From NCBI GenBank assembly GCA_002294665.1, contig DBFQ01000029.1, forward strand, positions 8,358 through 18,514: 10,157 bases of DNA, in the 5' to 3' direction. The notes under the pieces were generated by a model, which searched no databases, was not told the origin of the DNA, and saw only the letters and a list, made by a program, of their open reading frames with translations. This document shows, piece by piece, positions 1-8,662 of this stretch; positions within the stretch are counted from its first letter, which is position 1; each line of letters opens with the position of its first letter. The translations under genes were made by a program, and so were the position numbers. Source of the stretch: Candidatus Aminicenantes bacterium UBA876. Its GTDB lineage: Bacteria; Acidobacteriota; Aminicenantia; UBA2199.

Positions 1-2505
1 GCCGTTCTCAATGATGGCGGACACTTCCAGCCCGGCCAGGGTGCCACAATCCTCTTCCTTGACGACTACTTCGATGGCCGCGTCCACCAGTTTGCGGGTC
101 AGGTAGCCGGCTTCAGCCGTTTTCAGGGCCGTGTCCGCCAGTCCCTTGCGCGCACCGTGAGTTGAAATGAAGTACTGCAATACGGGCAGACCTTCCTTGA
201 AGTTTGCGGTGATCGGCGTTTCCAGGATCTCACCGGAAGGCTTGGCCATGAGGCCGCGCATTCCTGCCAATTGCTTGAGCTGATCCTTGCTGCCGCGGGC
301 GCCGGAATCCGACATCATGAAGATGGGATTGATGCTGTCGCCTTCATAACTCATTCGTTTCATGTTGGCGAACATGATCTCGCGAATCTCGTCCGTGGCC
401 TTGCTCCACTTATCGATGATGTTGTTGTGGCGCTCTCCCGCGGTCATCAGGCCGGACGCATACATCTTTTCAATTTTTTCCAGTTCCTTCTCCGTGCGCT
501 GAATGATGCCGAACTTATCTTCCGGCACAACCAGGTCGGAAATGCTGATGGTGAATCCCGCGCGGGTGGCATATTCAAAACCCGCTTCTTTCAAGCGGTC
601 AAGGGTCTGCACGGTCGGCGTAAAACCCATGTTCTGGTAAATGAAATGCACCAGGTTGCGGACACCCTTCTTTTTCAACAGGCCGTTGATGTAGGGAATA
701 CCTTCAGGCAGCAGGTCATTGAAAATGACCCGGCCCGGCGTGGTCACCAGCAACTGGTTATCCTTGCGATCGATCGTGGTCGTGGGACAATTGGCGATGT
801 CCTGGGGATCCAGCATATAGGAATCCAGGTTCTTGAGTTCGCCGAAATAGCGCAGGCGGATCATGGCGTTGATATCCACCATCTTGTGTTCGAGGGCATG
901 CAACACATCTTTGCGCGAAGCGAAAATCATGTGCTCGCCTTTCAGGTTGCGCTTGCTGAATGTCAGGTAGTAGAAACCCAGAATCATGTCCTGAGACGGA
1001 ACCGCCAGGGGCTTGCCGTTTGCGGGAGACAGGATGTTGTTGGTTGCCAGCATCAGCAGCTTGGACTCCGCCTGGGCTTCCAGCGACAGGGGAACATGAA
1101 CCGCCATCTGGTCTCCATCGAAATCGGCGTTGAATGCGGGACAGACCAGGGGATGCAGGGTAATGGCGTTGCCCTCGACCAGGCGGGGACGGAACGACTG
1201 TACACCCAGGCGATGCAGCGTGGGAGCGCGGTTCAGCATGACCGTGTGCTCACGGATGACCTCGGCCAGGGCGTCCCAGATTTCTTCGCGGTTCTCCTCG
1301 ACCCAGGATCGGGCCACCCGCAGGGTGGTGACCATGCCCTTCTTTTCCAGTTTGTTGTAGATAAACGGCTTGAAGAGTTCCAGGGCCATCTTTTTGGGCA
1401 GGCCGCATTCATCGAGGTTCAACTTGGGGTCGACCACGATCACGGAGCGCCCGGAATAGTCCACGCGCTTGCCCAACAGGTTCTGGCGAAAACGTCCCTG
1501 TTTGCCTTTCAGGCTGTCAGAGAGGGATTTCAACGGACGTTTCTGGGAACTCATGTAGCTCTTGTTGCGTTTCTGGTTGTCGAAAAGGGCATCCACCGCT
1601 TCCTGGAGCATGCGCTTTTCGTTCTTGATGATCAGTTCCGGAGCCTTGAGGTCGAGCAGCCGTTTCAAGCGGTTGTTGCGGTTGATCACGCGCCGGTAAA
1701 GATCGTTCAGATCCGAGCTGGCGAAACGTCCGCCGTCGAGGCGGACGAGAGGGCGCAGGTCCGGCGGCAGTACCGGGATCACGTTCATGACCATCCAATC
1801 CGGACGGTTGCCGGAGTAGAGGAAATCTTCCATGATCTTCAGGCGCCGGGCATAGTTTTTTTTCTTCTGAATTGAACGCTCGACCTTCAAGCGCGACTTG
1901 AGCTCGGCAACCTCTTTTTCCAGATCGAGGCGCCGCAGCAATTCGTGGATGGCCTCGGCGCCCATATCGGCCTTGAATGCCGATTCACCGTACTTGTCGA
2001 CCAGGTCGTGATATTCTTCTTCGCTGAGCACCTGCTTGTACTTCAGGTCCGGCACATCGCCCGGTTCGATGACGATGTAATTCTCGAAGTAGATGATGTG
2101 TTCGAGTTCCTTGGCACTGATTTCCAGGATCACGCCGATTCGCGAGGGGATCCCTTTGAAAAACCAGATATGGGCCACGCGGGAATTGAGCTCGATATGC
2201 CCCATGCGTTCGCGACGCACGGAAGAAAACGTCACTTCCACGCCGCATTTTTCACATACGATGCCCTTGTACTTCAACCCCTTGTACTTGCCGCAAAGGC
2301 AGCGGAAATCCTGGGTGGGGCCGAAGATCTTGGCACAGAACAACCCGTCCCGTTCCGGCTTGAACGTCCGGTAGTTGATGGTCTCGGGCTTGGTGACCTC
2401 ACCGGACGACCAGGCGCGGATAATATCCGGAGACGCCAGGCTGATACGGATTTTGGAATAATCCATTATGTTGACTTCAATGCGTTCATTTTTCATTCGA
2501 TGCAT
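1..2505 (-). CDS. rpoC: DNA-directed RNA polymerase subunit beta prime (N-terminal 835 codons; runs off the left edge)
   Basis: Catalytic beta-prime subunit of RNA polymerase. The frame is open from the ATG at 2505 to base 1 with no stop, so the gene is cut by the window edge rather than broken. Visible landmarks: the N-terminal zinc-binding domain (Cys69, 71, 84, 87), '[13 protein letters not shown]' near residue 40, the sigma-binding clamp coiled coil at about 266-310, the '[10 protein letters not shown]' motif, and the absolutely conserved NADFDGD at 459-465 (bases 1111-1131), whose Asp461/463/465 hold the catalytic Mg2+. The bridge helix ([14 protein letters not shown]) starts around 784. 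Cys820 is the first ligand of the second zinc site; the other ligands and the trigger loop lie outside. Numbering stays within a few residues of E. coli, so this part has no large insertion. The first ATG is chosen because a GGGGAG lies 5 nt upstream; ATGs at codons 4 and 14 are alternatives. It lies 93 nt after rpoB. Confidence 0.98.
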   Translation of the reverse strand, partial: MHRMKNERIEVNIMDYSKIRISLASPDIIRAWSSGEVTKPETINYRTFKPERDGLFCAKIFGPTQDFRCLCGKYKGLKYKGIVCEKCGVEVTFSSVRRERMGHIELNSRVAHIWFFKGIPSRIGVILEISAKELEHIIYFENYIVIEPGDVPDLKYKQVLSEEEYHDLVDKYGESAFKADMGAEAIHELLRRLDLEKEVAELKSRLKVERSIQKKKNYARRLKIMEDFLYSGNRPDWMVMNVIPVLPPDLRPLVRLDGGRFASSDLNDLYRRVINRNNRLKRLLDLKAPELIIKNEKRMLQEAVDALFDNQKRNKSYMSSQKRPLKSLSDSLKGKQGRFRQNLLGKRVDYSGRSVIVVDPKLNLDECGLPKKMALELFKPFIYNKLEKKGMVTTLRVARSWVEENREEIWDALAEVIREHTVMLNRAPTLHRLGVQSFRPRLVEGNAITLHPLVCPAFNADFDGDQMAVHVPLSLEAQAESKLLMLATNNILSPANGKPLAVPSQDMILGFYYLTFSKRNLKGEHMIFASRKDVLHALEHKMVDINAMIRLRYFGELKNLDSYMLDPQDIANCPTTTIDRKDNQLLVTTPGRVIFNDLLPEGIPYINGLLKKKGVRNLVHFIYQNMGFTPTVQTLDRLKEAGFEYATRAGFTISISDLVVPEDKFGIIQRTEKELEKIEKMYASGLMTAGERHNNIIDKWSKATDEIREIMFANMKRMSYEGDSINPIFMMSDSGARGSKDQLKQLAGMRGLMAKPSGEILETPITANFKEGLPVLQYFISTHGARKGLADTALKTAEAGYLTRKLVDAAIEVVVKEEDCGTLAGLEVSAIIENG

Positions 2506-2516
2506 GGGGACTCCCC
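2506..2516 (-). promoter_or_regulatory. rpoC ribosome binding site inside a small perfect inverted repeat
   Basis: On the minus strand the bases just before the rpoC ATG read GGGGAGTCCCC. The GGGGAG is a good Shine-Dalgarno match 5 nt from the start codon. The same bases form a perfect 4-bp G-C stem (2506-2509 with 2513-2516) around a 3-nt loop, so the site could pair with itself. A 3-nt loop is tight, and whether it folds in vivo is unknown. Confidence 0.6.
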
Positions 2517-2599
2517 TAAATGGGCGGCCGCAGCCGCCGGCTCGGGTCGATCACCTTCGACCCCTGCTGTTTGTTCTGAAACAAACGCCCTGATTTCAT
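2516..2599 (-). CDS. Possible 27-codon mini-ORF coupled to the rpoB stop (uncertain)
   Basis: A short open frame fills the rpoB-rpoC gap. Its ATG shares a base with the rpoB stop (TGATG at 2597-2601) and its TAG ends 10 nt before the rpoC ATG. It encodes 27 residues, starting MKSGRLF and ending RRLRPPI: basic, with no membrane segment and no motif I recognise. It has no Shine-Dalgarno sequence of its own, so translation would depend on ribosomes reinitiating after rpoB. A frame of this size without a stop is quite likely by chance at this base composition. The same bases also contain strong inverted repeats that could account for the sequence. It may be a leader-type ORF that carries ribosomes to rpoC, or simply non-coding spacer. 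Confidence 0.22.
   Translation of the reverse strand: MKSGRLFQNKQQGSKVIDPSRRLRPPI
2523..2586 (-). other. Structured rpoB-rpoC spacer: three perfect stem-loops in series
   Basis: Three perfect inverted repeats follow one another in the short gap. The first (2569-2575 with 2580-2586) has a 7-bp stem and 4-nt loop. The second (2544-2550 with 2557-2563) has a 7-bp stem and 6-nt loop. The third (2523-2528 with 2533-2538) has a 6-bp, all-G/C stem and 4-nt loop. With the GGGG/CCCC pair at the rpoC ribosome binding site, four hairpins tile most of the 93-nt gap. None is followed by a U-run, so this does not look like an intrinsic terminator. An mRNA stabilising or processing element, or a translation-control element for rpoC, is possible; the role is inference. 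Confidence 0.55.
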
Positions 2600-5500
2600 C
2601 AAGGAATATTATCGATGTTCTGCCGCAGACGGGCTTCTTCACTGCGGCCCTCTTTTTTGATCAATTCCACGTTCAACGCCAGGCTTTTCAGCTCCTTGAT
2701 CAACACGTTGAAAGATTCCGGTAATCCCGGTTTGAAATCCATGTTGCCCTTGACGATAGCCGAATAGATCTCGTTCCGTCCGCTGATGTTGTCGGATTTA
2801 ATGGTCAGGATTTCCTGGAGGATATAGGCCGCGCCATAGGCTTCGAACGCCCAGACCTCCATTTCACCCACGCGTTGACCGCCGAATTGCGCCTTACCGC
2901 CCAGCGGCTGCTGGGTAATCAACGAATACGGCCCGGTGGAACGCGCATGGATCTTGTCGTCCACCATGTGCTCGAGTTTCATGATGTACATGTAGCCGAC
3001 CGTCACTTTGTTGGTGAAGGCTTCTCCGGAAAGCCCGTCGTACAACACGACTTTTCCGTCTTCGGGCAGGCCTGCCTGGCGCATGAACGCTTTGACGTCG
3101 TTCTCCGTGCCGGAAGTGAAAACCGGGGTCTCGAAGTGAAGGTTCAGCAGCTTGCCCGCCCACCCCAGCAACAGTTCATAGATCTGCCCCACATTCATGC
3201 GTGAAGGTACGCCCAGGGGATTGAGAATGATATCCAGCGGCGTGCCGTCTTCCAGGAATGGCATGTCTTCCTCGGGCAGGATGCGTGAAACGACACCCTT
3301 GTTGCCATGACGTCCCGCCATCTTGTCCCCGGTTGAAATGCGGCGGTTGACCGCGATCAACACCTTGACGATCTTGATGATGCCGGGAGAAAACTCGTCT
3401 CCCTTGCGCATCTGGTCGATCTTTTCATTCAATTCCTTTTCCAGGGCGTTGATGTGGAGCTGGGATCTGGATTCGATCTCCTCGACCAGTTTCACCCGTT
3501 CTTCTTCCAAATGTTCACTCAACAGGCGGATGGTTTCCTCGTTGATGATGTTCAGGTACTCCGCCTTGAGCGGGTCGTTCTTTTTCAGCTTGTTGCCGTT
3601 CAACGTAAACGGGTGGATGACTTTTGCTCCCACCAGCTGGTTTCTCAACTTATCGTTGCGTTCAAGCAGCAGGATGCGGCGCTCATCGTTGAAGTTGCGG
3701 CGCAACTTGGCGGTCTGCTCATTGTCGATCTCGGTCGCGCGCAAATCCTTGTCCAGGCCGCGACGGGTAAAGATCTTGACATCTATGACGGTTCCTTCCA
3801 CTCCGGGGGGGCAATACAGCGAGGTGTCCTTGATCTCGGAAGCCTGCTCACCGAATATGGCCCGGAGCAATTTCTCTTCCGGAGAAAGCTGGGTTTCTCC
3901 CTTGGGCGAAACCTTACCGACCAGGATTTCTCCGGGTCGGACCTTGGCCCCGATGCGCACGATCCCGGATTCGTCCAGGTGCCGCAGTACATTTTCGGCA
4001 ACGCCGGGAATATCCCGGGTGATCTCTTCTTTTCCCAGTTTGGTTTCCCGGGCTTCCACCGTTTCTTCCACGATGTAGATCGAGTTGAAGGTCGAGTTCT
4101 TGACCAGCCGCTCACTCAGGATAATGGCATCTTCATAGTTGTAGCCGCGCCAGGGCAGGAAGGCGGCGAGGATGTTGCGGCCCATGGCCATCTCGCCGCG
4201 GTCGGAAGCGGGTCCGTCCGCCAGGATCTGGCCGGCTTCAACCCGGTCGCCCACTTTGACCAGCGGCCTCTGGTTGATGAGCGTGTTCTGGTTGGAACGG
4301 CGGTACTTTTTCAGTTCGTACAGGTCGGCGCCGATCTCGGAAAAATCCAGCTGGGCTTCACGGCTGTCATCAGTCTTGATGATGATGCGCTCCGCGTCCG
4401 AGTTCATCACCACGCCGGAGCGCCTGCACACCACGTCCACCCCGGAATCCTTGATCAACTTGTGTTCCATACCCGTGCCCACAATCGGGGTTTTCGGGTT
4501 GACCAGAGGCACGGCCTGGCGCTGCATGTTCGATCCCATCAGGGCACGGTTGGCGTCATCGTGTTCCAGGAATGGAATCAAGGCCGCCGAAACCGAAACC
4601 ACCTGATTGGGCGAGATATCCATATAATTGATCTCTTCAGGCGGCACGAAAATGGGCTCACTGCCCCGCCGCGAGGCCACGCGCTTGGCGGTAAAACGGC
4701 CCTTTTCATCGATCACGGCATTTGCCTGGGCGATGGTGTAGCCTTCTTCCTCCCACGCGGTCAGGTAGAAAGCATGGTAATGGTACAAGGGCAATTCCTT
4801 TCCCGCTTTCTGCAGGGACTTGACCTTGCGGTCCAGCTCATCTTCCTTGACCAGTTCACCGATGGCCCATTTGGAGTCGCCGGGATAATCGACACAGAAA
4901 AAATTGACCACGTGGCCGTTCTCGACCTTGCGGTAGGGCGCTTCGATAAAGCCGTAATCATTGACCCGGGCATAGGTGGTGAGCGAGGAAATCAACCCGA
5001 TATTGGGACCTTCCGGAGTTTCAATCGGGCAGATACGGCCGTAATGAGACGGATGAACGTCACGGACTTCAAAGCCCGCGCGTTCGCGGTTCAAACCCCC
5101 GGGGCCCAGGGCGGAAATGCGCCGCTTGTGGGTGGTTTCGGCCAGGGCATTGGTCTGATCCATGAACTGGGACAACTGGGACGTGCCGAAGAACTCCTTG
5201 ATGGCCGCGAATACCGGCTTGGTGTTCAGCAGCTCCCGCGGCAACATGATCGAGATATCCTGGGCATTGGTGATGCGTTCGCGGATGATCTTTTCCAGGC
5301 GCATCAAGCCGATGCGGAAAGCGTTTTCCACCAATTCACCCACGGCGCGGATGCGACGGTTCGAAAGATGATCGATATCATCCACCTTCATGCGACCGGA
5401 ACGGTCGTATTTCAGGCGCAGGAAATAGCGGATGATCTCCACCATGTCTTCAACGGTAAGGACATACACTTCCTCATTGTGGTCCGGCTTCATCCCCAAT

Positions 5501-6954
5501 TTGATGTTGAGCTTGAGGCGGCCCACGGAGCTGAGGTCATAGCGCCGGGGATCCCGCATCATGTTTTCAAAGAACTTCTTGGAACCTTCCAGGGTGACGG
5601 GCTCACCGGGGCGAAGTTTCTTGAAGATTTCAATAAAGGCGTCACCCTGATTCTTGGCCACCTTGTCTTCGGTTTCGGCTTCGCTCTGGATGACGACTTT
5701 CTCGGTGATCTCCACGTCCTTCTTTTTTTTGTCCTTGCGCAGCGTCAGCGCGATCATGGGGCCGAGCGGCTCCTCTTCACTGTTGGGGAAAAACAGGTTG
5801 AATTCCGTGTTCATGCCCCGCAGCTTGCGAATCTGGGTGCCCGTGATCGGCTCGTTCAGGTGCAGTACGCCTTCAATCTCGCTGGCCGCATAGGGATCCG
5901 ACAACAACTCCAGATCCACCGGCACGAAGTCTACATCATGCTTCTCAAGCTCCCGGATGTTCTTGATCATGAGCTTGGCGCCCTGGGGCAGGATCTCTTT
6001 GCCCTTGGCGTCCGTCACTGCGGCGGTCAGTTTCGTGTCCTTGAGCATGCGCGAGAGTTTCACGTAACAGATGCCGTTTTCCATCCTGGCGGGAATTATG
6101 GAATAAAACATCTTGAGGATTTCCAGATCATCCGCAAGTCCCATCGCCTTGAGGAAGGTGGTCACATTGATGCGCTTGGTTTTCTTGTCCAGGCGGACCT
6201 GCAGAAGATTCTGCTTCTCCTCGAATTCGATCCAGGCGCCGCGCGCGGGAATGATCTTGGCGGTGAATTCGCCCCTGGCTTTCCCCGGCATGAAATAGAC
6301 TCCCGGAGAACGCTGCAATTGCGAAACCACGATGCGCTCGGTACCGTTGATGATAAAGGTACCCCGTTCCGTGATGTAGGGCAGTTCGCCAAAGAAAATT
6401 TCCTGCTCTTTGACATCCTTGATGATTTTCTCACCCTTCTTGTCTTCATCGTAAAGAGCGAGGCGCAGAGTGACCTTGAGGGGGATTGAATAATCAAATC
6501 CCTTGTCCAGGCACTCTTCGGGAGAATACTTGATCTTCAGGCGGACCCGATCCCCGCATTTTTCACAGACCCGGTTTTCCACAGTACCGCGGCTGGAGCA
6601 CTCCGGACAAACTGAGTCCTTACCGGGAGCGATGCCGGCGCTGACCAGCGCGCCGCAACGGGTGCACACCGGCTTGGATTGTTCGATACCCTGGAGCTCG
6701 CCGCACTTGCAGGACCAGTCTCCAAGCGAATAAGAAACAAAATCCAGAATGGCCGTCTCCTTGAAATCGTAAATCGGAAAGATCGACTTGAATGCCGCCT
6801 GAATACCGATATTTTTACGTTTCTCCGGAATCTCATCGATCTGCAGGAAAATCTGGAAAGATTTCTTCTGAATTTCAAGCAGGTCGGGAATCCCGATCGG
6901 AGCGACCAGTTTGGATAAATTTACCCGGTCAATGTAATGATTTTTTTTGTGCAT
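2599..6954 (-). CDS. rpoB: DNA-directed RNA polymerase subunit beta
   Basis: Beta subunit of RNA polymerase, 1451 residues, longer than the E. coli protein (about 1340). Conserved blocks in order: 'LQRSPGVYF' (about 213-221), the rifampicin-pocket segment 'SQLSQFMDQ' (592-600) through '[12 protein letters not shown]', '[16 protein letters not shown]' (638-653), '[16 protein letters not shown]' (802-817), '[20 protein letters not shown]' (925-944), '[12 protein letters not shown]' (1209-1220) with the active-site lysines, and C-terminal '[19 protein letters not shown]' (1351-1369). Lineage-type insertions: a cysteine-rich stretch with eight Cys at 82-133, a lysine-rich loop near 405-436, about 40 extra residues near 682-728, and a helical, charged segment near 1080-1190 where E. 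coli has its beta insertion 2. The ATG is supported by AAAGGG 5 nt upstream. It starts 46 nt after rplL with no attenuator-like hairpin between. Confidence 0.99.
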   Translation of the reverse strand: MHKKNHYIDRVNLSKLVAPIGIPDLLEIQKKSFQIFLQIDEIPEKRKNIGIQAAFKSIFPIYDFKETAILDFVSYSLGDWSCKCGELQGIEQSKPVCTRCGALVSAGIAPGKDSVCPECSSRGTVENRVCEKCGDRVRLKIKYSPEECLDKGFDYSIPLKVTLRLALYDEDKKGEKIIKDVKEQEIFFGELPYITERGTFIINGTERIVVSQLQRSPGVYFMPGKARGEFTAKIIPARGAWIEFEEKQNLLQVRLDKKTKRINVTTFLKAMGLADDLEILKMFYSIIPARMENGICYVKLSRMLKDTKLTAAVTDAKGKEILPQGAKLMIKNIRELEKHDVDFVPVDLELLSDPYAASEIEGVLHLNEPITGTQIRKLRGMNTEFNLFFPNSEEEPLGPMIALTLRKDKKKKDVEITEKVVIQSEAETEDKVAKNQGDAFIEIFKKLRPGEPVTLEGSKKFFENMMRDPRRYDLSSVGRLKLNIKLGMKPDHNEEVYVLTVEDMVEIIRYFLRLKYDRSGRMKVDDIDHLSNRRIRAVGELVENAFRIGLMRLEKIIRERITNAQDISIMLPRELLNTKPVFAAIKEFFGTSQLSQFMDQTNALAETTHKRRISALGPGGLNRERAGFEVRDVHPSHYGRICPIETPEGPNIGLISSLTTYARVNDYGFIEAPYRKVENGHVVNFFCVDYPGDSKWAIGELVKEDELDRKVKSLQKAGKELPLYHYHAFYLTAWEEEGYTIAQANAVIDEKGRFTAKRVASRRGSEPIFVPPEEINYMDISPNQVVSVSAALIPFLEHDDANRALMGSNMQRQAVPLVNPKTPIVGTGMEHKLIKDSGVDVVCRRSGVVMNSDAERIIIKTDDSREAQLDFSEIGADLYELKKYRRSNQNTLINQRPLVKVGDRVEAGQILADGPASDRGEMAMGRNILAAFLPWRGYNYEDAIILSERLVKNSTFNSIYIVEETVEARETKLGKEEITRDIPGVAENVLRHLDESGIVRIGAKVRPGEILVGKVSPKGETQLSPEEKLLRAIFGEQASEIKDTSLYCPPGVEGTVIDVKIFTRRGLDKDLRATEIDNEQTAKLRRNFNDERRILLLERNDKLRNQLVGAKVIHPFTLNGNKLKKNDPLKAEYLNIINEETIRLLSEHLEEERVKLVEEIESRSQLHINALEKELNEKIDQMRKGDEFSPGIIKIVKVLIAVNRRISTGDKMAGRHGNKGVVSRILPEEDMPFLEDGTPLDIILNPLGVPSRMNVGQIYELLLGWAGKLLNLHFETPVFTSGTENDVKAFMRQAGLPEDGKVVLYDGLSGEAFTNKVTVGYMYIMKLEHMVDDKIHARSTGPYSLITQQPLGGKAQFGGQRVGEMEVWAFEAYGAAYILQEILTIKSDNISGRNEIYSAIVKGNMDFKPGLPESFNVLIKELKSLALNVELIKKEGRSEEARLRQNIDNIP

Positions 6955-6959
6955 ACCAA

Positions 6960-6965
6960 CCCTTT
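6960..6965 (-). promoter_or_regulatory. rpoB Shine-Dalgarno sequence
   Basis: AAAGGG on the minus strand, 5 nt before the rpoB ATG at 6954, supports that start. The rest of the 46-nt rplL-rpoB gap (6955-7000) shows no terminator or attenuator hairpin of the kind known between rplL and rpoB in E. coli. Confidence 0.55.
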
Positions 6966-7000
6966 CATTTCTGGGGTCCGCATTCGGTGAGGCGAGTCAT

Positions 7001-7393
7001 TTACTTGATCTCGATCTCGGCACCCACCTCTTCGAACTTTTTCTTGATCTCTTCAGCTTCTTCCTTGGACACGCCCTTCTTCACTTCGCCGGGTGCTTTG
7101 TCCACGACTTCTTTGGCCTCTTTCAGCCCCAGGTCGGTGACTTCACGGACCACTTTGATGACGTTGATCTTCTTGGCGCCAACGCTTTTGAGAATCACGT
7201 CAAACTCGGTTTGTTCTTCAGCTTCGCCACCCTCAGCCGCGGCAGCCGGAGCGGCCATGCCGGCTACGGGCATGGCGGCCATTTCCGCCTTGATGCCGTA
7301 CCGATCCTCGAACTCCTTGATGTAATCCGCCAGCTCGAGAACCGTGAGGTTATCCAGATGCTTGAAGAAATCTTCCTTTTTGATGTCAGCCAT
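7001..7393 (-). CDS. rplL: 50S ribosomal protein L7/L12
   Basis: Stalk protein that sits in several copies on L10 and recruits translation GTPases (EF-Tu, EF-G, IF2). It has 130 residues: an N-terminal dimerisation and L10-binding domain (1-32, '[20 protein letters not shown]'), a flexible Ala/Met/Pro-rich hinge (about 38-55), and the factor-binding C-terminal domain ('[20 protein letters not shown]', '[14 protein letters not shown]'). Two adjacent ATGs exist at 7394-7396 and 7391-7393. I choose the second because the AAGGAG is 7 nt away rather than 4 and the protein then begins [10 protein letters not shown]. With that start the ATG overlaps the rplJ stop by one base (TGATG), suggesting translational coupling of L7/L12 to L10. 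Starting at 7396 would add one Met. Confidence 0.97.
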   Translation of the reverse strand: MADIKKEDFFKHLDNLTVLELADYIKEFEDRYGIKAEMAAMPVAGMAAPAAAAEGGEAEEQTEFDVILKSVGAKKINVIKVVREVTDLGLKEAKEVVDKAPGEVKKGVSKEEAEEIKKKFEEVGAEIEIK

Positions 7394-7935
7394 CATTCTT
7401 CTCCTTGCTTTGCTTTTTTATCTTGCAGATTCTTCAGCAGAATCAACATGTTTGTCAGGGGAGCGGCAAGCGACATGCCCATCTTTTTGAGCGGATGAAC
7501 AATCGACATGGCCAACTGGGCCAGAAGCTGATCCCGCCCCGGCAACTTGGCCAGTTGCAATACTTTTTCCCGATCCATCAGCCGGCTTTCCACGAATGCC
7601 GATTTCAACTGGATCTTCTTGCTCTCCTTCTCGTACTCGACCATGACTTTGGCCACTTCGATAAAATTGTCATCCGCGTAAGCCACGGCCAGGGGACCCT
7701 GAAAGAGGTCACGGCCGTACTGGTCATGACCGGCCCCGGCGAAGTACTTGATCGCCATACGGTTCTTGAATACCTTGATGCCGGCGTTCAGGTTCTTGAC
7801 CTTTGACCGCAATTCCTGCAATTCGGGTACACTAAGGCCGCGGTAATCAAACAGATAGACTCCCCTGCGGGCAAAAATTCCAGCCAGTTCTTCAATTCTC
7901 TTCTGATTGCGTTCTATCGACTTCGGACTCGTCAC
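7393..7935 (-). CDS. rplJ: 50S ribosomal protein L10
   Basis: L10 anchors the L7/L12 dimers to 23S rRNA and forms the base of the stalk. It has 180 residues, slightly above the usual 165-175. The family signature '[19 protein letters not shown]' lies near residues 29-47, followed by '[13 protein letters not shown]'. The C-terminal half ends in a long helix region ('[18 protein letters not shown]') that would carry the L7/L12 binding sites. The start is a GTG, supported by a perfect AGGAGG 5 nt upstream; an ATG overlapping that region is closed at once by TGA. It lies 31 nt after rplA and overlaps rplL by one base. L10 represses its own mRNA in E. coli through a long leader; no space for such a leader exists here. 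Confidence 0.97.
   Translation of the reverse strand: MTSPKSIERNQKRIEELAGIFARRGVYLFDYRGLSVPELQELRSKVKNLNAGIKVFKNRMAIKYFAGAGHDQYGRDLFQGPLAVAYADDNFIEVAKVMVEYEKESKKIQLKSAFVESRLMDREKVLQLAKLPGRDQLLAQLAMSIVHPLKKMGMSLAAPLTNMLILLKNLQDKKAKQGEE
7401..7406 (-). promoter_or_regulatory. rplL Shine-Dalgarno sequence (decides between two ATGs)
   Basis: AAGGAG on the minus strand, inside the last codons of rplJ. It is 4 nt from the first and 7 nt from the second of two adjacent ATGs, which favours the second as the rplL start. Confidence 0.65.
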
Positions 7936-7940
7936 GACAT

Positions 7941-7946
7941 CCTCCT
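7941..7946 (-). promoter_or_regulatory. rplJ Shine-Dalgarno sequence (supports a GTG start)
   Basis: A full-consensus AGGAGG on the minus strand lies 5 nt before the GTG at 7933-7935. The strong site probably makes up for the weaker start codon. The in-between ATG (7938-7940) reads ATG-TCG-TGA and cannot be the start. Confidence 0.75.
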
Positions 7947-7953
7947 GTTTTTC

Positions 7954-7965
7954 CGCCCGCGGGCG
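7954..7965 (-). repeat. 12-bp perfect GC palindrome between rplA and rplJ
   Basis: CGCCCGCGGGCG, a perfect palindrome, starts one base after the rplA stop. In RNA it would form a short 4-bp stem with a CGCG loop, next to an A-run and the rplJ AGGAGG. There is no U-tract, so it is not a convincing terminator. It may be chance or a small element affecting rplJ translation. Confidence 0.4.
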
Positions 7966-7966
7966 C

Positions 7967-8662
7967 TCACTGTTCGTAATCCTGAGGCAACAGTCTTACT
8001 CCGGGGCTCATGGTTGTGCTCAAGTAAATCGAGCGCACGTAACGCCCCTTCAACGAAGCCGGGCGGGCCTTGAGTACCGCCTGGATAAAACTGCGCACGT
8101 TTTCTGCAATCTGCGCGTCATCGAAACTCATCCTGCCGATACTGGAATTGATGATTCCCGTTTTATCGACCTTGAATTCCACGCGCCCTTTCTTGATCTC
8201 TTCAACCGTTTCTTTCAGGTTGAAAGTAACCGTTCCGGCCTTTGGGCTGGGCATGAGTCCCTTGGGCCCCAGGACCTTCCCCAACCGGCCGACGTGACGC
8301 ATCATATCCGGCGTGGTCACCACGGTGTCGAAATCAAACCAGTTTTCCGCCTGAATCTTTTCGACCATTTCTTCGCCGCCGGCATGGTCCGCCCCGGCGT
8401 CTTCGGCTTCCTTGATTTTTTCGCCGGAAGCAATGACAAGTACGCGCACCTGGCGCCCCGTTCCATGCGGCAAAGCCACTGTGCCGCGTACATTCTGCTC
8501 GGGATATTTCGGATCCACTCCCAGGCGGATCGACAAGTCCACGGATTCCACAAAACTGGAGCGTTGCATTCCTCTCAGCAGCGACACGGCGTCTTCCAGG
8601 CCGTACTCACGATCTTCAACGCGGCTGCGCGCATCGCGATACAATTTCCCGTGCTTAGACAT
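7967..8662 (-). CDS. rplA: 50S ribosomal protein L1
   Basis: L1 forms the mobile L1 stalk of the 50S subunit, helping release deacylated tRNA from the E site; in many bacteria it also represses its own operon. It has 231 residues, the usual size. The protein begins [20 protein letters not shown] and carries the L1 signature around '[20 protein letters not shown]' (about residues 120-140). The C-terminal part has the expected '[19 protein letters not shown]' block. The frame is open further upstream to 8770, but that extension overlaps rplK and is not L1-like. The start at 8662 has GGAG 7 nt upstream (8670-8673) and matches the family N-terminus. It overlaps the end of rplK by 8 nt, which implies coupling. 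The C-terminus ends in LLPQDYEQ. Confidence 0.97.
   Translation of the reverse strand: MSKHGKLYRDARSRVEDREYGLEDAVSLLRGMQRSSFVESVDLSIRLGVDPKYPEQNVRGTVALPHGTGRQVRVLVIASGEKIKEAEDAGADHAGGEEMVEKIQAENWFDFDTVVTTPDMMRHVGRLGKVLGPKGLMPSPKAGTVTFNLKETVEEIKKGRVEFKVDKTGIINSSIGRMSFDDAQIAENVRSFIQAVLKARPASLKGRYVRSIYLSTTMSPGVRLLPQDYEQ

Noticed and set aside
271..1875. A 534-codon open frame on the plus strand, antisense to rpoC
   Set aside because: Also codon-aligned with rpoC and explained by the same avoidance of TTA, CTA and TCA. The in-frame TCA codon of rpoC at about 1876-1878 ends it, as expected for a shadow.
2544..2563. Intrinsic terminator between rpoB and rpoC
   Set aside because: The stem-loops in the gap are not followed by a U-run, and rpoB-rpoC co-transcription is the rule.
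1945..2724. Plus-strand open frame of 259 codons across the rpoB-rpoC junction
   Set aside because: It is antisense to the start of rpoC and the end of rpoB, has no recognisable domain, and no plausible ribosome binding site was noted; it is a composition-driven shadow.
3454..6489. A 1011-codon open frame on the plus strand, antisense to rpoB
   Set aside because: It is exactly codon-aligned with rpoB (antisense of each codon). It stays open only because rpoB avoids TTA, CTA and TCA codons, whose reverse complements are stops. The translation shows no domain and mirrors the rpoB composition. rpoB itself is beyond doubt.
6955..7000. rplL-rpoB attenuator
   Set aside because: The 46-nt gap contains no strong hairpin with a U-tract; only a weak 4-bp pairing involving the AAAGGG region could be drawn, too little to call.
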